The translations under genes and the position numbers were made by a program. 35,341 nucleotides of DNA from Lachnospiraceae bacterium (lineage in GTDB: Bacteria; Bacillota; Clostridia; Lachnospirales; Lachnospiraceae), in NCBI GenBank assembly GCA_029068555.1, contig JAIECJ010000015.1:1-35341 (forward strand). The letters are read 5' to 3'. Every line of letters starts with the position of its first letter. The first letter of the stretch is position 1. The notes under the pieces were generated by a model that saw only the letters and a list, made by a program, of their open reading frames with translations, searched no databases and was not told the origin of the DNA. This document shows positions 24,527-33,353 of this stretch, piece after piece.

Positions 24527-24670
24527 TTACTTCTTGATCCTCTTCAGTCCCGCCGGCTGCTTGGGCTGGTGGTAAATATACATACATCTGCTGTCTGCGG
24601 CTGCCTGTGCCGATCTTCCTGCTACATTTTTCATCAATTTTGCCAATACGTTTTTGTTGGTTCCTTTCAT
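24527..24670 (-). CDS. agrD: AgrD-like cyclic lactone autoinducer precursor
   Basis: A 47-codon gene. ATG 24670 is 8-10 nt after AAGGAGG. The peptide has an N-terminal amphipathic helix (MKGTNKNVLAKLMKNVAGRS), a short AAADSR linker, a core CMYIY with Cys29, and a charged tail beginning HQPKQPAGLKRIKK. This aligns with staphylococcal AgrD, where the five-residue thiolactone ring is followed by a tail with P-x-x-P. AgrB would cut after Tyr33 and close the ring on Cys29; the exported peptide would be sensed by the GHKL kinase encoded just upstream. The gene follows that kinase by ~117 nt in the same direction. No AgrB gene is visible. Confidence 0.88.
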   Translation of the reverse strand: MKGTNKNVLAKLMKNVAGRSAQAAADSRCMYIYHQPKQPAGLKRIKK

Positions 24671-24700
24671 CTGTGAAATACCTCCTTATCAATATATTTA

Positions 24701-24727
24701 ACATAGTAAAATTATTTTTTACTATGT
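24701..24727 (-). promoter_or_regulatory. Hairpin/operator-like palindrome upstream of agrD
   Basis: ACATAGTAAA (24701-24710) and TTTACTATGT (24718-24727) form a perfect 10-bp inverted repeat with a 7-nt loop, starting 31 bp upstream of the agrD start codon. A second small palindrome, CTCGTA-TACGAG, is at 24763-24779, close to the kinase stop. The AT-rich stem lies in the kinase-agrD gap and could be a regulator site for autoinduction, or an mRNA hairpin that separates agrD levels from the kinase. Confidence 0.5.
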
Positions 24728-24787
24728 TTTAGTATATATCCTTTACCATTTTCTCTTTGTTGCTCGTAATAAATACGAGTATCTGCG

Positions 24788-26092
24788 TCATTTTTCCCCT
24801 TCGCCGCCGTACATTACCACCGATACCCTAAACACGCCGTCCTGTCCATCCGCATCCACCTGACCACAGTAGGCTTCCACCGCCTGTTCCACAGATGAAA
24901 GCCCCAGTCCGTGGCTTCTGCAGTCTTTCTTTGTCGTGACGTATTTCCCTGCACGGTTCTTCCGCCGCTCCCCGCGGTATGGGTTCGTGACCGCTATCAT
25001 AAGGACTTCCTTTTCATACGAAGCGTCCAGCGTGACATAGCGCTTTCCCGCCTCAACTTCCAGACATGCTTCCAGTGCATTATCCAGCAGGTTCCCGAAG
25101 ACTATGGTAAGATGCCCGCCCAGAAAAGGCAGCTCAGCGGGCAGAAACACATTAGCGTCAAAGGCGATGCCCTCCGCTCTAGCAATACCGCATTTATGGT
25201 TCACAAGACTGTCCACGATGGCGTTGCCGGTTCGGGAAACGTCCTCCGTCCGGCATTCCGGGGCTCCCTGAAGCATCCCGCGCACGTATTCCTCCGCCCT
25301 TTTCGTGTCATCTCCCTGCAACATTCCTAGCAGGCTCGACATATGGTGCTTCATATCATGCCGCAACCGCCTCATCTCCGTGTCGTATGCCTCCCGCTCC
25401 TGCGCATGCTTGTTTAAAAGGTCAAGTTCTTGTTCATAAAGCAGATTTTTCTCCTGGGCCTCCGCATCATCCACCATGCGGTCATAGACCTCGAATATCA
25501 TATAAATCAGCAGAAGAAGTAGGAGACCCGAAATGATGGCGAACGAGGTGTATTCCTCATGCTGTGCCGTTATCAGGAAAATATTGTGCATCAGGTAAGC
25601 GCTGCCTGCGGGGACAGTGAGAACCGCAACGGCATACCGAGACGGGATGTCGCACTGTTCCGTCCGCCTCACATAATGCCCCGCAATGACGGCTAGCAGG
25701 TACATGAGCATTAATGATATAACAGTTCCCGCTGTCTGTAGCTCCCATCCGTCCATTCCGGCCAGTCGTAGGTTGATGTCAGTTGAAGTCTCCACGAGCA
25801 TCCACACGACACACACCAGAACAGAAAAGATGCAGTGCCTTTTTATGCCTGCATTATAGGATATGGAACTGATTATGAGTACAATCGCCATATTTAGGGA
25901 AAACATTATCAGCGGGGATATGACCACGCCCAGAACGGGAGCCGCTTGTAAGATATAATAGACGGTCCATACTGCAAAACGCAGCGGATTTCCCGATGGG
26001 CGGGAAAAGAATGCCTTCATTAACTTATGCATGATGAGTATGTAAAAGCATGACGTCAGCAAGCTGCCGGCGTAGGTAAATACAGGGTTCAT
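24788..26092 (-). CDS. AgrC-like GHKL sensor histidine kinase
   Basis: A 434-residue membrane kinase. The N-terminal ~200 residues contain six to seven hydrophobic spans (for example VLGVVISPLIMFSLNMAIVL and AIISGLLLLLLIYMIF). A coiled coil leads to the phosphoacceptor motif RRLRHDMKHHMSSLLGM (His245), the N box VFGNLLDNALEAC (Asn338) and the G box SHGLGLSSVEQAVEAY. This is the AgrC build; it should sense the cyclic peptide made from the agrD product and phosphorylate the LytTR regulator. The start ATG overlaps the stop of the regulator gene (ATGA), so regulator and sensor are translationally coupled. Confidence 0.92.
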   Translation of the reverse strand: MNPVFTYAGSLLTSCFYILIMHKLMKAFFSRPSGNPLRFAVWTVYYILQAAPVLGVVISPLIMFSLNMAIVLIISSISYNAGIKRHCIFSVLVCVVWMLVETSTDINLRLAGMDGWELQTAGTVISLMLMYLLAVIAGHYVRRTEQCDIPSRYAVAVLTVPAGSAYLMHNIFLITAQHEEYTSFAIISGLLLLLLIYMIFEVYDRMVDDAEAQEKNLLYEQELDLLNKHAQEREAYDTEMRRLRHDMKHHMSSLLGMLQGDDTKRAEEYVRGMLQGAPECRTEDVSRTGNAIVDSLVNHKCGIARAEGIAFDANVFLPAELPFLGGHLTIVFGNLLDNALEACLEVEAGKRYVTLDASYEKEVLMIAVTNPYRGERRKNRAGKYVTTKKDCRSHGLGLSSVEQAVEAYCGQVDADGQDGVFRVSVVMYGGEGEK

Positions 26093-26841
26093 CCGTCCAC
26101 CGCCTTCCCACCCGCCATGTTGCAGAGGCGCGAGCGCACCGCTTTCTCCCTGTCTTCGCTGATCTTCAGGTCAATCCGATTCCCATTCCCGAAAATCACC
26201 GTCACCATAGAAAAGTTCATCTTTTCTATGTAACTGTAATTCACAAGGAACGACTGATGTATCCGCAGAAACTCCTGACGCCCCTCTGAAAGCTCTTTTT
26301 CGACAGCGTTGAGTCTGCCATAGAAACGCTCTGTCGAGCCATCTGCCATGAATATATGTACTATCCGGTTGCGGCTCTCAAAATACACAACGTCCCTGAC
26401 CGCAACTTTCCGAATCTCCTTATTAAAGGAAAATTGGTAGTAGACTTCTGTCTCCCCTATGCGGGCACAGGCATCGCGAAAATATCTTCGGAACTTCGTC
26501 ATATCAACAGGCTTTGAAAGAAACCGGAACGGCTCTACCTCAAAGAGCTCCTTTAAATACTGTTCGTAGCCGGACACATAAATAAGAAGCGCCGATCGAT
26601 CAATGCGGCGTATCTGCCGCGCAGCGTTTATTCCGTTTACCCTCTCCATCTCTATATCAAGAAAAATCAGGTCGTAACTATAGCTTTTTTCAATATCTGC
26701 AACCAAAGTATCGCCGTCAGAATACGCTTCCGTCTCCACGCTGATCCCCGCATCCGCCGCTTCGCGGCGCACCATTTCCTCCAGCTCCGCCGTAAAGCGC
26801 ATGTCATCGTCACATACTGCTATTCTCACCATCCACATCAT
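26089..26841 (-). CDS. LytTR-family response regulator (AgrA-like)
   Basis: A 250-residue two-component regulator. The receiver domain (about 5-125) has the acidic pocket VCDDD, phosphoacceptor Asp62 in LIFLDIEM and Lys in FRFLSKPVD. The LytTR DNA-binding domain (about 140-243) contains VAVRDVVYFESRNRIVHIFM and FLRIHQSFLVNYSYIEKMN. Three ATGs are close together (26841, 26838, 26832); the last gives MVRIAVCDDD and the best ribosome-site spacing, so the true start may be 26832. It overlaps the XRE gene upstream and the kinase downstream, making a tight three-gene unit. Predicted to activate agrD and nearby promoters. Confidence 0.92.
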   Translation of the reverse strand: MMWMVRIAVCDDDMRFTAELEEMVRREAADAGISVETEAYSDGDTLVADIEKSYSYDLIFLDIEMERVNGINAARQIRRIDRSALLIYVSGYEQYLKELFEVEPFRFLSKPVDMTKFRRYFRDACARIGETEVYYQFSFNKEIRKVAVRDVVYFESRNRIVHIFMADGSTERFYGRLNAVEKELSEGRQEFLRIHQSFLVNYSYIEKMNFSMVTVIFGNGNRIDLKISEDREKAVRSRLCNMAGGKAVDG

Positions 26842-27226
26842 CTTCCTTCTGGTATAATTCCCCTGTTACAAGTTTTTCCTGTTCGCCCTGTGCCTGCTCT
26901 AAACGCTCCAGCATTGCCATCATGGTCTTTTTATTGATGTCCGTTAGGCGCTGGTAACGCAATATAATATCGTAATACTTGTCCATCTCATGGTTCATAC
27001 GAACCTGACCGCTCAGATCACGCTTAATGTCAGAGCAGGCAAGTATGTAGTCAGTGGTGACATTAAACAGTTCCGACATCTTAATCAACAGGTCTGTTGG
27101 TATATCGTAAGCGCCAATCTCCATGCGGCTAACAGCTTGCTGCGTGGTGCCGAGAATGGCAGCAAGGTTTTCCTGAGACAAGTTCATATTCTTCCTAAGC
27201 TCTCTAATACGGTTCTTGGTCTCCAT
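26810..27226 (-). CDS. XRE-family regulator of the Agr-like operon
   Basis: A 138-residue protein with an N-terminal Cro/CI helix-turn-helix (RELRKNMNLSQENLAAILGT, TQQAVSRMEIG, residues 6-62). A helical second half includes YYDIILRYQRLTDINKKTMM and a Gln/Glu-rich tail (RLEQAQGEQEKL). It is the first gene of the regulator-sensor-agrD unit and overlaps the response-regulator gene by ~32 nt. It probably sets the basal expression of the operon or gates quorum sensing against another state. Upstream, 27227-27380 is AT-rich promoter space with no other gene. Confidence 0.9.
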   Translation of the reverse strand: METKNRIRELRKNMNLSQENLAAILGTTQQAVSRMEIGAYDIPTDLLIKMSELFNVTTDYILACSDIKRDLSGQVRMNHEMDKYYDIILRYQRLTDINKKTMMAMLERLEQAQGEQEKLVTGELYQKEDDVDGENSSM

Positions 27227-27382
27227 AGTTGTATCATCCTTTCTCTCTTTTTCATTTTACATAAAAATATATCGAATGATTACAACTATACACTGTATCT
27301 TATTTACTCGTATATGTGTTTTTTAATATTATGAAAATGCATAACTTAGTTTTTGCTATAAACAAAGGTTTGACATTAACTC

Positions 27383-27415
27383 AAAGAAGCCGTCCATAAG
27401 CTGGGCGGCTTCTTT
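27383..27415 (-). terminator. Terminator downstream of amidase gene
   Basis: A 13-bp stem (AAAGAAGCCGTCC at 27383-27395 with 27403-27415, one G-T pair) around a 7-nt loop, with T-rich tails on both sides. It lies 20 nt after the amidase-domain gene stop, before the Agr-like operon promoter region. Its place isolates the Agr unit from upstream transcription. Confidence 0.75.
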
Positions 27416-27434
27416 TCTGCGAAATAGTAACATT

Positions 27435-28538
27435 TTATACCTGCGGCACATAAAATGTTACATTATCCGTGCTGCTGTTATATACATAATACACACTATT
27501 CTTTGTTACATTTGAATGGTGTGAATATTTAATTGTAGAACCATCAATCAGCGTCACCATGGCAACATGACTTTTATTGTTGTAATACATAATGCTGCCT
27601 AATGTTGCGCTGCTGCTTGAAGAAACCGCTGCAAAATACCCCTTTCCGGTCAGATACGGAACAACTCCGCCATTCTTGTTATAGCCCGTGCGAATCCAGT
27701 TCGTGGAGCCCTGATACCAATTCCCGCTCCTATCCTGCGGAATTCCTCCCGCATTTACACACTTAGAGACGAAATTTGCGCAATCACTGCCATTATTGTT
27801 TGCGGCGCTGTATTCTGGTACATCCTTCGCATGTTCCACTGCATAAGCCACTGCATCAGACTTACTGTAGGAAACCGCCGTTGTTGACAGCGGACTTACC
27901 AGCACTTCATTGATATGTTCCCTGCCATCCTCAGCATCACCAATCTCAGTGTATGTTTCATTATCAGAAACTTCTGACAGGATCACTTCCTCATCAGTGA
28001 TATCCATTCTGTGATACATATCAAATTCAAATGCACCTTCCGCATCCATTGCCATCGTCATCGGAACGTATACGCGATACAGAAAGCCTGTTAATATCGG
28101 CAGGTTATAATACGGCATAACCATCTCAAGATACGCATCCAGTTCCTGCTGTGCAAATTCTTTCTCTGCAGCATCTTCAATCTCATCAACCGCCGCTTTC
28201 ATGCCTAATACATAGGGACTGTCCTGAGGGTTGCGGATCAGTGTCATATCCACCAGAACATCAACATCTATGCCAAGCATTCCATCTTCTTCCATCTCAT
28301 TATGGATTGTAATGTCATAATTGGCGAACGCATACACCTCAGCATAATTCTGCTCAATGTTCTCCACAACCGCATCGACGATGATATCAATCTGATCTTC
28401 CTGTAGTCTGATGTTGTCAAGTGTCACGTTGCTTGTCTGCGCCGCGCTGACAGACATACCCGGCAGCATCGTTGACACCAGCATAACACTTGCCATAACA
28501 AATGAATTTACTTTTTGTTTCAATTTCTTTGATTGCAT
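27435..28538 (-). CDS. Secreted amidase-domain (Amidase_6-type) protein
   Basis: A 367-residue exported protein. A Sec signal peptide (to about SVSAAQ, residue 34) is followed by an acidic helical domain (~40-215). The C-terminal ~150-residue putative amidase domain of the NlpC/P60-CHAP-like class holds the nucleophile Cys253 in NNNGSDCANFVSKCVNAGG, an intervening GNWYQGSTNWI block, and His324 in NNKSHVAMVTLIDG. Such proteins act on cell-wall peptides or exported substrates. It has a strong AGGAGG site and its own terminator, and an inverted repeat sits upstream of the start, suggesting its own control. Its position beside an Agr-like system makes quorum control plausible but unproven. Confidence 0.9.
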   Translation of the reverse strand: MQSKKLKQKVNSFVMASVMLVSTMLPGMSVSAAQTSNVTLDNIRLQEDQIDIIVDAVVENIEQNYAEVYAFANYDITIHNEMEEDGMLGIDVDVLVDMTLIRNPQDSPYVLGMKAAVDEIEDAAEKEFAQQELDAYLEMVMPYYNLPILTGFLYRVYVPMTMAMDAEGAFEFDMYHRMDITDEEVILSEVSDNETYTEIGDAEDGREHINEVLVSPLSTTAVSYSKSDAVAYAVEHAKDVPEYSAANNNGSDCANFVSKCVNAGGIPQDRSGNWYQGSTNWIRTGYNKNGGVVPYLTGKGYFAAVSSSSSATLGSIMYYNNKSHVAMVTLIDGSTIKYSHHSNVTKNSVYYVYNSSTDNVTFYVPQV

Positions 28539-28578
28539 AGTTATTCCTCCTTTTTTAGTTTAGTCAATCATGAAACCT

Positions 28579-28597
28579 TTACTGACTTATTCAGTAA
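28579..28597 (-). promoter_or_regulatory. Perfect inverted repeat in amidase promoter region
   Basis: TTACTGA (28579-28585) and TCAGTAA (28591-28597) form a perfect 7-bp inverted repeat with a 5-nt spacer, about 40-60 bp upstream of the amidase start and within AT-rich DNA. There is no T-run, so an operator is more likely than a terminator. The rest of the 270-bp gap holds only the terminator at 28732. Confidence 0.45.
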
Positions 28598-28731
28598 TAA
28601 AAATATATCATTTTATTTTATTCATTATTTTTTGAACGTAAAAAAAACGATACTGTAGGTTATTTTTCCGCTTTATATAAGATAACATCAATGGAATAGG
28701 TAAAATATATAAAAATTTCTCATCTAACGCA

Positions 28732-28762
28732 AAAGACAGAGGGATATTTTCCTTCTGTCTTT
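28732..28762 (-). terminator. Terminator of the upstream lipoprotein/ABC-2 cluster
   Basis: AAAGACAGA (28732-28740) pairs with the TCTGTCTTT segment ending at 28762, extended by GGGA/TCC pairs around a short AT loop. On minus the hairpin is followed by TTTTGCG. It comes 48 nt after the stop of the frameshifted lipoprotein gene and probably ends that transcript. Confidence 0.7.
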
Positions 28763-28809
28763 ATACCGTCAGTTTATATGGCAACTGCTATTATATATAT
28801 GACACTTTT

Positions 28810-30642
28810 CTATTCCTGCAGATACAGTCCCACTCTGTTCTGAATCACGTCCACCACGCTCTTCACATCCTTCTGCCCACGGAAATAGCCTTCAGCCTCC
28901 TCATAGATGATATTCATTACCGCCATATCATCAAATGCAAAATGGTGCACTCCTTTAATAAAATCTACCGTCCTGTCTAGCTGCTCCGATGTCAGAGCCG
29001 GCAGTTTCATATATTCATCATTGATAAAACAATAACCCTCAAACTCTGCCGCATCCTGCACGTTATCCTCGAAGACATCCCTTCTGGTAGGCAATCCGCC
29101 GCCCCTGTCAAAGAGCCCTCCCTGATAATCCACCGTCAATAAATATCTTGCAAATGACCACGCCTCCGTAAATCTGCAATACTCCGCCTTCCCCGCTGTC
29201 ACTAGGAAAACCTACATAAGAGCCGTCTTCTCCTAATGCGCCATTTATCCTTGAACATAAATCCTTTATACGGGTTATTGACACCGGCTGAAGCAACACC
29301 TTATCCTCTATGTATCTGGAATCAAACATATAACCTTGGGGGTAGACCGTATACTCCCCCTCACCATAGATTTCCGCCGTTTCCGGGAGAGTGGCTGCAA
29401 ACTCCAGGGCGGTTATGAAGTCTGGCGAAGCAAAATGACAGGTTCCTGACTCATAATCTATGATTCCGTCTGCACAGGCATCCATGTAAGCAGTGATATA
29501 ATCCTGCCTTGACATTTCTGACACCACTTCTATACCTTCCGGAAGGGCTGCCAGCACATAGGAAAATTCTTCCGCATTCCATCCCGTTCTGTCTCCTACA
29601 ATGGACCGCTTGGCAATCAATGTATCCACAGTAAAACTGGGTACGATCTGGTACAGTATACCATCCACACGCAAGGCGTCAAAAACATTTTCCATGAACT
29701 CAACGTCCGAAAGCTCCGCATCCTGAGAAATCAATTCTCCAACATCCGCCAGCAATCCCTTTGAAATAAGGCTTTGGAGTTGGACACTTGAATCAAGCGC
29801 CAGAATATCCGGCATATTTCCTGCGAGAATATCCATATTCAGCTGCGCGTAGGCATCCAGTTCGTCACTATAGGAGACATAATGCTTTACAGTGATCCTG
29901 CACCCGTTATCCTTCTGGTTAAAGTCAAGTATCCTGTCCTTGGGGATATCAGACTCATTAAACACCCCCATCACGATTACCCAGAGATCCTCCGGCGCTT
30001 CCGTGCGCCTGAACAACCCCAGTATGCTATCCATCCCCTCGTAATAGGTTCCCGCATAGTGCGTTTCATCTATCTGCCACACCAGCTGGAACCTTTCAAT
30101 GCCTAATCCCGCATCAATATATGTGACTGCCGCAACCGGCGCATCACTTTCTACGTCATAGCCATATACCCCCTCAGTGTCGCACAGCAGGACATCCGTG
30201 AAAGTTCCCTGAAAGACCTGGTATTGGCTGAAATTATCTGCAAAGTGATCTTATCAGATACTGACCTCTGGCTTCCGTCCAGCAAACAGGACATGACCTG
30301 ATAAAAGATTTCCGATGGCTCGTCATCCGCTGCTCCTTCATCCCAATTCTTCACTTCCATCAGAACATAGACCTTATCCCCCTTGCCCGCCACATCGCAG
30401 ACATCTACCCGGTCCCCATATTCCGAAAAAGTGACGGTATCACTGGGATAAATATACTGTACGGGTGCCACCGCATCAATAACTGTTTCTGATTGCCCAC
30501 TGTTTTCTAGGCTGCTTCCACTATCCTCTCCTCTCTGCCTGATTTCCCGCTCTTTTGAGGAACACGCTGCCATACTAAGCAGAACAAGAATACTTAAAGC
30601 AGCCAGAACGCCCCTCTGGAATTTACTTGCCCAATTGTTCAT
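28810..30642 (-). pseudogene. Lipoprotein with solute-binding-like domain, two frameshifts
   Basis: The gene starts at ATG 30642 with a lipoprotein signal (LSILVLLSMAACSSKE). A beta-rich N-terminal part (VTFSEYGDRVDVCDVAGKGD) runs to about 30245, where the frame must shift to continue NFSQYQVFQGTFTDVLLCDT, then VWQIDETHYAGTYYEG. A family-1 solute-binding-like domain follows (MDILAGNMPDILALDSSVQL). Near 29175 a second shift joins GEGGVLQ to FTEAWSFARYLLTVDYQGG. The intact product would be about 610 residues, a propeller-plus-SBP lipoprotein. Two independent shifts argue for decay or sequencing error. It is in line with the peptidase and ABC-2 genes upstream. Confidence 0.75.
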
Positions 30643-30746
30643 GGTCTGCCCCCTTTCTTACCACTTTTAATCCCTCAAACCTCTCGGAGAAAGATAAATC
30701 CAATGCAGTCCCTTTCTCCGTAGACCTGTTCCACCTTCACATGCTC

Positions 30747-31118
30747 TTATTGCAGAAATGCCAGCACTATTCCCAACCTGCTTCTCTGTATCAGATATTT
30801 GTCATTTTCTACCGAACATAAATCATATAAGTCCTTGTCTGCAATTTCCAAGCCTGCAACGACAATCCCCATTTGATATGTAGACACAATGATTTTATTA
30901 TTCCCTTTGCTGAAAATGTCTATCATTCCGCACATAGCCTCATACAGCGCACGGTATACGTCTTCTCCTATTGCAATCTCTTTTTCAAACGCCCCATCTT
31001 TTGGCATGGATTTCATCTGATAACTGCTGTCTGCATAGCGTTCCTTCATTTCTTCACACAAGCGCAGACATAATGCAGCCAAATTCATTTTTTGATTTAA
31101 CACAGCAACATTTCCCAT
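30747..31118 (-). CDS. Hypothetical protein, possibly degenerate ATPase-like
   Basis: A 123-residue protein, MGNVAVLNQKMNLAALCLRL, with an ordered helical start and a later stretch EDVYRALYEAMCGMIDIFSK, GNNKIIVSTYQMGIVVAGLE. The latter loosely follows the N-box/strand layout of histidine-kinase ATPase domains but without the Asn or a G box. Its ATG lies right after the C39 peptidase stop (TAATAAATG), with GAGAAAGGA inside that gene's end, so translation is linked. Family not recognised. 30643-30746 between it and the lipoprotein gene shows no feature. Confidence 0.65.
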   Translation of the reverse strand: MGNVAVLNQKMNLAALCLRLCEEMKERYADSSYQMKSMPKDGAFEKEIAIGEDVYRALYEAMCGMIDIFSKGNNKIIVSTYQMGIVVAGLEIADKDLYDLCSVENDKYLIQRSRLGIVLAFLQ

Positions 31119-31121
31119 TTA

Positions 31122-32099
31122 TTACCATCCTTTCTCATATCCCCAAATATTCTTAAACTGTGGCTCCAACTCATCAAAAGTCCACCTTCTGCTGCTTCTT
31201 GCAACGCAATTCGGATCATTTACCTTAAAACCTTTGGAATCGTATCCATAAATAACAATAAAATGCCCTGACACCGTAAAATCTCCTTCTCCCATAGCGC
31301 ATACGATGATCCCCCCATTGTCCAGTACACTTTTCATGGCACGCTCAGACATTCTTGGTTTCGTAACCGTAATGTCATACAGCTTTGAAATATCTTCCAT
31401 CAACGCCCATGCTGTCCCTGTTCCTTCCACATAATATCCGTTTCCCATGCTATATGCAGCGATCTTGTCTGGTGTAAGTTTTTCATCTCTGGTTAGATAG
31501 AACAATACCATTGACATACATGTCGGCCCACAGCCTGCCAGTCCGATATTATCTGTTCCATATGGTTGATATCCCCAACGAGGATCCCACTGGAGAAATA
31601 ATGGGAAATCCTGTTCTTTTTCCAGACTTGTCAGACCACCTGCCATATTTTTCTCTCCACTCAGATAGCCGGCGGCAAAATCCGCCATTTCCGGATTGTT
31701 GGCGAGTGCCGCCAACAAATTTTCTGGATACTGTGTATGGTTATTGTATATCATATTAATAACAGGATTGTTCTGCCCTAGTTCACTCAATCTTTCCAAA
31801 ACCTGTGAACTTGTACGTTGCACCGGCTTTCCTACATTCACAACACCGATGCTGCTGACATAATCCACTTCTTCTTGCACCCATGTACCCGATTCAGCAG
31901 TACCATATTGCAACACCTCTATCCGTTTTAGCAGAATCTGTAGTTCGCCCAACTGTGTATTTATACTCTTGATGTAGAGCACCAGCACAACCAAAATCAA
32001 CACTCTAGCAAGTAGAAATATCCTATTTCTAAATAGCTTTCTTTTTCTGTCCACTGCACATTTAGGGTTGATTCTAGTACGCCTAATGTTGTTCCCCAT
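31122..32099 (-). CDS. Membrane-anchored C39-type cysteine peptidase
   Basis: A 325-residue protein. A basic N-terminus and one membrane helix (LARVLILVVLVLYIKS, residues 30-46) anchor an external domain. The C-terminal Peptidase_C39_2-like fold (about 165-325) has FPLFLQWDPRWGYQPYG, nucleophile Cys190 in AGCGPTCMSM, and His279 in TVSGHFIVIYGYD followed by VNDPNC. C39 peptidases cut double-glycine leaders of exported peptides or modify the envelope. This one is a stand-alone, not fused to a transporter. AGGAG upstream is good. It follows the two ABC-2 permeases in the same direction, suggesting a joint export or maturation function. Confidence 0.88.
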   Translation of the reverse strand: MGNNIRRTRINPKCAVDRKRKLFRNRIFLLARVLILVVLVLYIKSINTQLGELQILLKRIEVLQYGTAESGTWVQEEVDYVSSIGVVNVGKPVQRTSSQVLERLSELGQNNPVINMIYNNHTQYPENLLAALANNPEMADFAAGYLSGEKNMAGGLTSLEKEQDFPLFLQWDPRWGYQPYGTDNIGLAGCGPTCMSMVLFYLTRDEKLTPDKIAAYSMGNGYYVEGTGTAWALMEDISKLYDITVTKPRMSERAMKSVLDNGGIIVCAMGEGDFTVSGHFIVIYGYDSKGFKVNDPNCVARSSRRWTFDELEPQFKNIWGYEKGW

Positions 32100-32176
32100 C
32101 CTTGTTTCTCCTGATAGTAAGTAACTTTTTCACTAAAATGCTTTAAATAATTGTCCTTTTGTGGTCATATCTCTGA

Positions 32177-33340
32177 TTATCCGAATAATCCTTTCTTCCT
32201 ATTAATGTATAGCACTGTCATCCCAACTACCAAAAAGATCACGGATAGAATTAAGGATACGACAATGCTCCAGCTCATACAGGAGATGCTAAATCCACAA
32301 ATTCGATATAATTCATTTCCTGTATAAAAATGCCAGAAATTGGTCATTCTCACTGGCATAAAATTTGTGAACCAGTGGTTTACCGAATAAAGATATACTT
32401 GGTCAAAAATCACAAGCATCACCAGAAAAAGCGCTACGACAGAAGCACCTGCCAAAATATTCTTTAAAAGAATCGTAACCATCAGCACCAGACTTACCAT
32501 AAAGACGAGTACCACATACCCTCTAAACAAATTCCATAAAAATTGCTGCAAGTAGGTAATATTGTAAAGGGAAAAAAATGTTCTTACATTACTCTGGATT
32601 GGCTGACTTGCTCCATCAAAACCAAAAGGCAGCATCACAATGACAAAATAAATCGCCACACTGCATACATAAAGAGCAGTTGCTGTCAAATAAGCCGCTA
32701 TAATCCTCGCTGTATCCAACTGCCTTTTTCCGTATCTGCTGGAGCGTACTAGCTCCTCCATCTGCACCGCCGGGTCACGTCCAAACAGCGGCAATACCAA
32801 AACCGCTACAATGATAACAATCAGGAAAATAAAGTTCCCCATCTTTTCCACTAATACTTTCCAACCTTCGGCATACTCCATAGATAAAGCGGTCAGCGAT
32901 TCCGCCCTATTCATAAAATCCTCTATTTCTTCATCTGTATAACCCACTTTGGTGTCCAACACGAGATTCTCATAAATTGTCTCTGCTCTTATATGAAAAA
33001 AACGATCCATATCATTATCAGATAATTCCTCTAAGGTTTTTCTTTCAAAGTTGCTGGATATCAATTCCATAATATTCTCGCCATTAAGATAGCCATATAG
33101 GTCATCATCTTTCCGCAGACTTTCCATACACTCCTTATCCAGATAAATCCCTATGGAATCGCTTCTCGCTTCCGACAGGTTATCTTTCCAAGTGACCACA
33201 ATTCCTTGCGCGTCACGCACATTATATCTATCCAAATTTCTATGACTGTCATAAACAGAAATAATAAAAACAAATATCAGAAATCCAAAAAAAATTATTC
33301 TATTTGTTATCCGCTTGCACTCTAATATTGTAATCTTCAT
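32177..33340 (-). CDS. ABC-2-type membrane permease, subunit 2
   Basis: A 387-residue membrane protein. The first helix (IIFFGFLIFVFIISVYDS) is followed by a ~130-residue outside loop and then five helices (including FIFLIVIIVAVLVLPLFG and VVSLILSVIFLVVGMTVLYI). This is the ABC-2 exporter layout with the large loop after helix 1. ATG 33340 was taken rather than GTG 33343; the ribosome site is poor (GGTGG), and the gene starts 13 nt after the stop of the other permease, so coupling is likely. It probably forms a heterodimer with that subunit. The required ATPase is not in the window. Confidence 0.85.
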   Translation of the reverse strand: MKITILECKRITNRIIFFGFLIFVFIISVYDSHRNLDRYNVRDAQGIVVTWKDNLSEARSDSIGIYLDKECMESLRKDDDLYGYLNGENIMELISSNFERKTLEELSDNDMDRFFHIRAETIYENLVLDTKVGYTDEEIEDFMNRAESLTALSMEYAEGWKVLVEKMGNFIFLIVIIVAVLVLPLFGRDPAVQMEELVRSSRYGKRQLDTARIIAAYLTATALYVCSVAIYFVIVMLPFGFDGASQPIQSNVRTFFSLYNITYLQQFLWNLFRGYVVLVFMVSLVLMVTILLKNILAGASVVALFLVMLVIFDQVYLYSVNHWFTNFMPVRMTNFWHFYTGNELYRICGFSISCMSWSIVVSLILSVIFLVVGMTVLYINRKKGLFG

Positions 33341-33353
33341 CACATCACCACCG

